Source of the DNA: an uncultured Aquimarina sp.
GTDB taxonomy: Bacteria; Bacteroidota; Bacteroidia; Flavobacteriales; Flavobacteriaceae
NCBI GenBank assembly: GCA_947500545.1
Contig: CANMSO010000001.1
Span: forward strand, 372,001-436,000
DNA: 64,000 nt
Direction: 5' to 3'
Position numbers and translations under genes: made by a program. Shown here piece by piece: positions 59,618-64,000 of this stretch. Under the pieces are notes generated by a model that saw nothing but the letters and a program-made list of their open reading frames with translations, did not search any database and had not been told where the DNA came from. Position 1 is the stretch's first letter. Every line of letters starts with the position of its first letter.

Positions 59618-62061
59618 TACTTTTTACCAATTCTAATAATATCTGCAAAGATACCAGATGCAGTTACATCTGCACCAGCACCGGCACCTTTTACAATTAA
59701 GGGTTGCTCGGGATATCGATCTGTAAAAAATAATACGATATTGTCACTGCCCTCAAGATTATAAAAAGGGTGATCCTTTGGTATATGTTGTAGGCCTACT
59801 TTAGCTTTTTCTTTTTCGTACTGCGCCACATATTTTAAACGACAATCTTTTTTGTTCGCTTCCTCAAAAATATCTTGGAAGTGGTTTTCGTTTTGCTTTA
59901 ATGAATCAAGAAAATCCTGAACACTTGTTGTATTTAGACTTTCTTCGGGTAAAAATGATTCATTTTCTATGTTATTTAACTCCATTACTTTCCCACTTTC
60001 ACGAGCAAGAATTAGAATTTTACGAGCTACATCGATTCCGCTTAAATCAATTTTGGGATCAGGCTCTGTATACCCTTCTTCTTGAGCTTGTTTTACAATA
60101 TCATGAAAAGTAACTCCTTTCTTAAAGTTGTTGAATACAAAATTAAGACTACCAGATAGTACTGCTTGTATTTTATGAATATTATCTCCTGAAGCAATGA
60201 GATTGTTTAGCGTGTTAATTACAGGTAATCCGGCACCAACATTGGTTTCATAAAGGAATGAAGCATTGAATTTTCTCGATAGATCTTGCAATTCTTCATA
60301 ATTAGTATATTCATCTGCACAAGCAATTTTATTACAAGTTACAACGGCCATACTTTCAGAAAGGTAATGCTTATAAACTTTGGCAATATCTGGATTTGCG
60401 GTATTATCTACAAAGATTGAATTACGAAGATTCATCTCCTTTGCTTGCTCAAAAAACTCTTTTGAGCTTGCCTTTTTTCCCTTTGCCAGTTTTTCTTCCC
60501 ACAAATTAAGATCAATCCCATTTTCATCAAAAACCATTTTCCTTGAGTTGGACAATCCCACAACCCTAATTTTTAGACGCAGTTTATCTTTTAAATATTT
60601 GTTTTGTTGTTCAAGTTGTTCTAATAATTTACTTCCAACATTTCCTACTCCTGTAATAAATAGATTTAATTGTTTAGTTTTTACTTCAAAGAATCGTTCA
60701 TGTAATATATTAAGTGCTTTCTTAATATCTTTTTTCTCTATTACTACCGAAATATTCTTTTCAGATGCTCCTTGTGCAATCGCTCTAATGTTTACGTTGT
60801 TTTTTCCAAGAGTACTAAACATCTTACCACTAAGTCCTTGATGGTGATACATATTATCTCCAACTAGTGCTATAATGGCAACGTCGTTTTCGATTTTTAC
60901 TGGATCTACTTTATGTTTAGAGATTTCAAATTCGAAAGTTGCATCTAATATTTCTTTTGCTTTAGGAGCATCGGTTGCATCAACGACTAGACAAATTGAA
61001 TGCTCAGAAGAAGCTTGTGTGATCAAGATGACATTGATGTTTTCAAGAAAAAGAGCTTCAAAAAGTCTTTTTGAAAACCCCGGGATTCCTACCATTCCAC
61101 TTCCTTCAAGTGAAATAATTGATATGCTGTCAATATGACTAATACCCGTTACTGGTTTTTTTCGACCCTCGACATTTCTCGTTATAAGAGTTCCATTATC
61201 CAAAGGCTCAAAAGTATTTTTAATAACTATTGGGATATCCTTATCCAGAACCGGATGTATGGTTGGTGGATAGATTACTTTAGCTCCAAAATGAGAAAGC
61301 TCCATTGCTTCATGATATGAAATATGACGTACAGGTTTTGCTTGTTTTACTATTTTGGGATTAGCAGTATACATACCACTTACATCCGTCCAGATTTGTA
61401 GTTCTTTGGCATCAATTGCTGCTGCAAGAATTGCTGCTGTAAAATCCGACCCACCTCTTCCTAATGTTGTAGGTTCTCCATTATACGTTCTAGCGACAAA
61501 ACCAGGAAATAAGGCAATCTTATTTGAATTACTTTTAGAAAATTCTTTAACTCTTTGGTTTGTTTCCTTATAATCTATTGTAATCTTCGAATTGGTGTTT
61601 TTTACAATCACATCACGAGAATCCTTTAATACAAGATCTAACCCTTTAACCTTTGCTGCCTCTGCTATTATATAGGACGAAAGTAATTCTCCGTAACTCG
61701 CAATTACTGCCTCTGTTTTTGAGGAAAGCTCACTTAACAAGTATACACCTTCACATAAAGATTCTAATGTGTTTAACTGTGCCTTAATCTTACTAATAAT
61801 ACTGCTTTGAGAAGCAATTGGAATTAAAGTTTTTATTGCATCAATATGTCTTTTTTCAATTTCTATTAATGTGTCTTTATATTTTTTATTATTTGTAGCA
61901 GCTGCTTCGCCTGCCTGTAATAGTAAATCTGTAACTCCGCCCATAGCAGAAACCACCACATAAAGTGATTGTTTTTTAGATTGCTTTTCTATAATGTCTA
62001 TTACGTTTTCTATAGATGCTGCATTGGCAACTGAAGAACCTCCGAATTTTAGAACGTTCAT
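59617..62061 (-). CDS. thrA: Bifunctional aspartokinase / homoserine dehydrogenase
   Basis: The 814 residues start with 'MNVLKFGGSSVANAASIENV'. The aspartokinase part (about 1-290) also shows 'TTLGRGGSDFTAAILAAAID'. ACT regulatory domains (about 310-460) have 'SISIISLEGSGMVGIPGFSK'. Homoserine dehydrogenase (about 465-814) begins 'LNLFITGVGNVGSKLLEQLE' and includes 'YETNVGAGLPVINTLNNLIA' and 'GYTEPDPKIDLSGIDVARKI'. It catalyses the first and third steps from aspartate to threonine, with threonine feedback likely. It is the first structural gene after the leader peptide. Confidence 0.97.
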   Translation of the reverse strand: MNVLKFGGSSVANAASIENVIDIIEKQSKKQSLYVVVSAMGGVTDLLLQAGEAAATNNKKYKDTLIEIEKRHIDAIKTLIPIASQSSIISKIKAQLNTLESLCEGVYLLSELSSKTEAVIASYGELLSSYIIAEAAKVKGLDLVLKDSRDVIVKNTNSKITIDYKETNQRVKEFSKSNSNKIALFPGFVARTYNGEPTTLGRGGSDFTAAILAAAIDAKELQIWTDVSGMYTANPKIVKQAKPVRHISYHEAMELSHFGAKVIYPPTIHPVLDKDIPIVIKNTFEPLDNGTLITRNVEGRKKPVTGISHIDSISIISLEGSGMVGIPGFSKRLFEALFLENINVILITQASSEHSICLVVDATDAPKAKEILDATFEFEISKHKVDPVKIENDVAIIALVGDNMYHHQGLSGKMFSTLGKNNVNIRAIAQGASEKNISVVIEKKDIKKALNILHERFFEVKTKQLNLFITGVGNVGSKLLEQLEQQNKYLKDKLRLKIRVVGLSNSRKMVFDENGIDLNLWEEKLAKGKKASSKEFFEQAKEMNLRNSIFVDNTANPDIAKVYKHYLSESMAVVTCNKIACADEYTNYEELQDLSRKFNASFLYETNVGAGLPVINTLNNLIASGDNIHKIQAVLSGSLNFVFNNFKKGVTFHDIVKQAQEEGYTEPDPKIDLSGIDVARKILILARESGKVMELNNIENESFLPEESLNTTSVQDFLDSLKQNENHFQDIFEEANKKDCRLKYVAQYEKEKAKVGLQHIPKDHPFYNLEGSDNIVLFFTDRYPEQPLIVKGAGAGADVTASGIFADIIRIGKK

Positions 62062-62103
62062 AATACTTTTTTTGTTGAAAATTAATGATAAAGCTTGTTT
62101 TCG

Positions 62104-62128
62104 GTAGCTCTTTGCTTTTGCAAACTAC
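62104..62128 (-). other. Weak hairpin between thr leader peptide and thrA
   Basis: On the minus strand GTAGTTTGC, AAAA, GCAAAGAGCTAC pair with a three-base bulge. No T-run follows, so this is not a standard intrinsic terminator. I found no better terminator in the 98 bases before thrA. Confidence 0.35.
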
Positions 62129-62159
62129 GTACTTGTTTTGGTGATGATATACAATTTAA

Positions 62160-62270
62160 TTAACCCCTAAGGGTAATAATAGTTGTAGTACGCGTAAAAG
62201 AAGTAATCCCAGAAACGGTAATCGTTCCTAGAGAGATCAATAAAGCCAAGATGAAAACGGTACTAAACAT
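62160..62270 (-). CDS. thr operon leader peptide
   Basis: A 36-codon ORF on the minus strand ends 98 bases before thrA. The N-terminus is hydrophobic ('MFSTVFILALLISLG'). The second half is 'TITVSGITSFTRTTTIITLR', rich in Thr and Ile. The whole peptide has nine Thr and six Ile codons, including TRTTTIIT. This is the pattern of thr attenuation leaders, which sense both Thr and Ile. A -7 element lies 24 bases upstream of the ATG. Confidence 0.78.
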   Translation of the reverse strand: MFSTVFILALLISLGTITVSGITSFTRTTTIITLRG

Positions 62271-62293
62271 TAGTTTGTCTTATATTGTTAGAT

Positions 62294-62301
62294 CAAATGT
62301 A
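62294..62301 (-). promoter_or_regulatory. -7 element of the thr operon
   Basis: TACATTTG on the minus strand fits TAnnTTTG. The leader ATG follows 24 bases later. The -33 box is unclear. Confidence 0.55.
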
Positions 62302-62404
62302 TAATTTTTTACTTTTAAAGAAAATTAAATTAAGGCAATACTTAAACTTTTGTTAATTCAACAATATATAACATATTTCATTATATAATTCCCAAAAATA
62401 ACTC

Positions 62405-63943
62405 ATGAAAATATTTTCTGCACAACAGATGCGAATGGCCGATCAGGCTACTATTAAATCTCAAAAAATAAGTTCTCTGGAATTAATGGAGCAAGCAGCT
62501 TCAAGAACATTTGATTTAATTCATAATAAATTGCAGGGAACTCCGATGTTAATACATGTTTTTTGTGGTATTGGAAATAATGGTGGAGATGGTTTGGTTA
62601 TTTCTAGATTACTTTTAGAACATGGGTATCATGTAAAGACATATATCGTAAATTTTAGTGATAATAGATCAAAGGATTTTTTAGCCAATTACGATCGATT
62701 AAAAGAAATAGCTAATGAATGGCCGGTACAAATAAAATCTGAAGAAGATTTTCCTGAAATCAATTATCAAGATATGGTAATTGATGCAATTTTTGGGATT
62801 GGGCTTAATAGACCATTGGTACCCTGGGTTGTATCTTTAATCAAACATATAAATCAATCTAATTGTTTTACACTTTCGGTAGATATCCCTTCTGGTTTAT
62901 ATCCGGATAAATTATATGACGACCCTAACGGAGTAATTTTTGCAAATATTACAGTCACGTTTCAATTACCCAAACTGATTTTCTTTTTACCACAGACGGG
63001 TGTTTATACTCAGGATGTAGAGGTCATTGATATAGGTTTAAATCGTGAAATTTTAATGCAAACTACAGGAATAGCCGAGTTAATAACTAAGAACGAAATA
63101 TTACCACTGTACCGTAATAGACATAAATATGGACACAAAGGTACGTATGGACATTCCGTTATAATCGGAGGGAGCTATGGCAAAATTGGTAGTGTAGTTT
63201 TGGCTGCCAAGGCCGCTTTAAAGACAGGGTCAGGATTGGTTACAGCATATATTCCAGAATGTGGATATGATGTGCTTCAAACTGCTGTACCAGAGGTTAT
63301 GGTAGTAACAGATGATAGCGATGATAATCTAACAGAAATCACCCTTGATTTTGAAGCATCTGCTATAGGAATTGGAATAGGGTTAGGGACGAGTCCAAAG
63401 ACAGTAAGGGCATTTGGTGATTTTTTAAAAAATAAACCATCATCACTTGTTATTGATGCTGATGGGATTAATATTTTGGCTAAACATCCAGAATTTCTTG
63501 ACAATCTACAGCCACAAACAATACTAACGCCACACCCTAAAGAATTAGAGAGGTTAATTGGTGAATGGAAAGATGATTTTGATAAACTAGAAAAGACTAA
63601 AGAATTTTCTAAAAAACATAAATGCATAATCGTCATCAAGGGGGCTAATTCTATCACAATTTTTCAAGATCAAATGTATGTGAATAATACGGGAAACCCT
63701 GGCATGGCAACCGCTGGTAGTGGAGATGTACTTACAGGTATGATTACAGGATTATTATCCCAAGGGTATGATCCTTTACGGGCTACCGTTTTTGGTGTGT
63801 ATTTACATGGTAGCTCGGGTGATTTGACCGCACAAGTAACTGGTTTTGAGTCATTAGTCGCGAGTGATATTATTTCAAATATAGGCAAAGCATTTCTAGA
63901 ATTGTTTAAAACACCAAATATCCCGAAAAACAAGGATAGTTAA
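62405..63943 (+). CDS. nnr: Bifunctional NAD(P)H-hydrate epimerase / ADP-dependent dehydratase
   Basis: The 512 residues fuse two repair enzymes. The N-terminal YjeF epimerase (about 1-215) begins 'MKIFSAQQMRMADQATIKSQ' and has 'FCGIGNNGGDGLVISRLLL' and 'MVIDAIFGIGLNRPL'. The C-terminal dehydratase (about 225-500, ribokinase-like) shows 'GTYGHSVIIGGSYGKIGSVV', 'ILTPHPKELERLIG', and the catalytic Asp in 'TAGSGDVLTGMITGLLSQGY'. It converts damaged NAD(P)HX back to NAD(P)H. It is divergent from the thr operon and 134 bases from the leader ATG. Confidence 0.96.
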   Translation: MKIFSAQQMRMADQATIKSQKISSLELMEQAASRTFDLIHNKLQGTPMLIHVFCGIGNNGGDGLVISRLLLEHGYHVKTYIVNFSDNRSKDFLANYDRLKEIANEWPVQIKSEEDFPEINYQDMVIDAIFGIGLNRPLVPWVVSLIKHINQSNCFTLSVDIPSGLYPDKLYDDPNGVIFANITVTFQLPKLIFFLPQTGVYTQDVEVIDIGLNREILMQTTGIAELITKNEILPLYRNRHKYGHKGTYGHSVIIGGSYGKIGSVVLAAKAALKTGSGLVTAYIPECGYDVLQTAVPEVMVVTDDSDDNLTEITLDFEASAIGIGIGLGTSPKTVRAFGDFLKNKPSSLVIDADGINILAKHPEFLDNLQPQTILTPHPKELERLIGEWKDDFDKLEKTKEFSKKHKCIIVIKGANSITIFQDQMYVNNTGNPGMATAGSGDVLTGMITGLLSQGYDPLRATVFGVYLHGSSGDLTAQVTGFESLVASDIISNIGKAFLELFKTPNIPKNKDS

Positions 63944-64000
63944 TTGTTGTTTAACGTAAAAATAATGTGGTTTTAAAGCACAATTTTGTGGTTCTTTTGG

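Noticed and set aside
60380..60841. 153-residue ORF antisense to thrA
   Set aside because: It is fully inside a strongly conserved gene; the Ser/Phe/Leu-rich translation is typical of a shadow frame.
63277..63657. 126-residue ORF antisense to nnr
   Set aside because: It lies inside a clear two-domain enzyme gene, with no signal, motif or promoter of its own.
1..64000. CRISPR arrays, insertion sequences, prophage, anti-phage systems, tRNA or rRNA genes
   Set aside because: On reading both strands I saw no regularly spaced repeats, transposase, integrase or phage genes, known defence genes, or tRNA-like cloverleaf sequences. A tRNAscan or profile search could still find something missed.

Overview
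The window is an AT-rich chromosomal segment of a member of the Bacteroidota, almost certainly Flavobacteriaceae; a marine, Aquimarina-like genus is a guess. The evidence is: type IX secretion (T9SS) type A and type B sorting domains, a PorP/SprF-type protein, lipoproteins with acidic residues after the lipobox cysteine, the flavobacterial promoter pattern (TTG, about 19-20 bases, then TAnnTTTG or TAnnTTCG), and the lack of Shine-Dalgarno sequences. I saw no tRNA or rRNA gene, insertion sequence, prophage or CRISPR array. Most of the window is core chromosome.

Layout. Bases 3-1217 hold the 3' end of a secreted multidomain T9SS cargo gene, followed by two envelope genes on the minus strand. 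Bases 2980-10850 hold a complete histidine operon (leader-hisG-D-C-B-H-A-csaA-like-F-IE). It is preceded by a 17-residue leader peptide with five consecutive His codons and a terminator/antiterminator pair that can be drawn by hand. The operon also contains a REP-like hairpin between hisC and hisB, a decayed four-helix-bundle gene between hisH and hisA, and a CsaA-like gene. Bases 10937-16738 are a T9SS adhesin/PorP-SprF/OmpA triad. Bases 16971-22993 carry rpsA, pyrR, pyrB, a small unknown gene, a thioredoxin-like gene, rnz and pdxH. A large OmpA protein follows, then a polyphosphate operon (sixA-ppk1-ppx).

Bases 29770-39564 hold two miaE paralogues, dnaX, the RNase P RNA, bshA, and a compact set that looks like the end of lysine catabolism (DUF1338/HglS-like dioxygenase, Lrp/AsnC regulator, FAD/Fe-S D-2-hydroxyglutarate dehydrogenase-like protein). 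Bases 39613-52159 are a mix of housekeeping and accessory genes: LpxH-like, aroC, a dicarboxylate symporter, ArsR, DinB, PAP2, a MuiA/SusC-like chimera, two tandem related small membrane proteins, a DCC-family protein, an SDR, gcvT, DUF3052 and lipoproteins. Bases 52213-55309 are a three-gene operon of an ATP-grasp ligase, an N-formylglutamate-amidohydrolase-like enzyme and a QEGLA/DUF1704 metallopeptidase. This is the best candidate for a poorly described system: it could add and remove an amino acid or peptide tail. Bases 57006-62270 are a threonine operon (leader-thrA-thrB-RidA-like-thrC) with a Thr/Ile-rich leader peptide. The window ends with nnr.

Together, the two amino-acid operons both appear to sense their own product through a leader peptide. 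Only the his leader has a recognisable intrinsic terminator. All functions are read from motifs and family knowledge; no database search was run.
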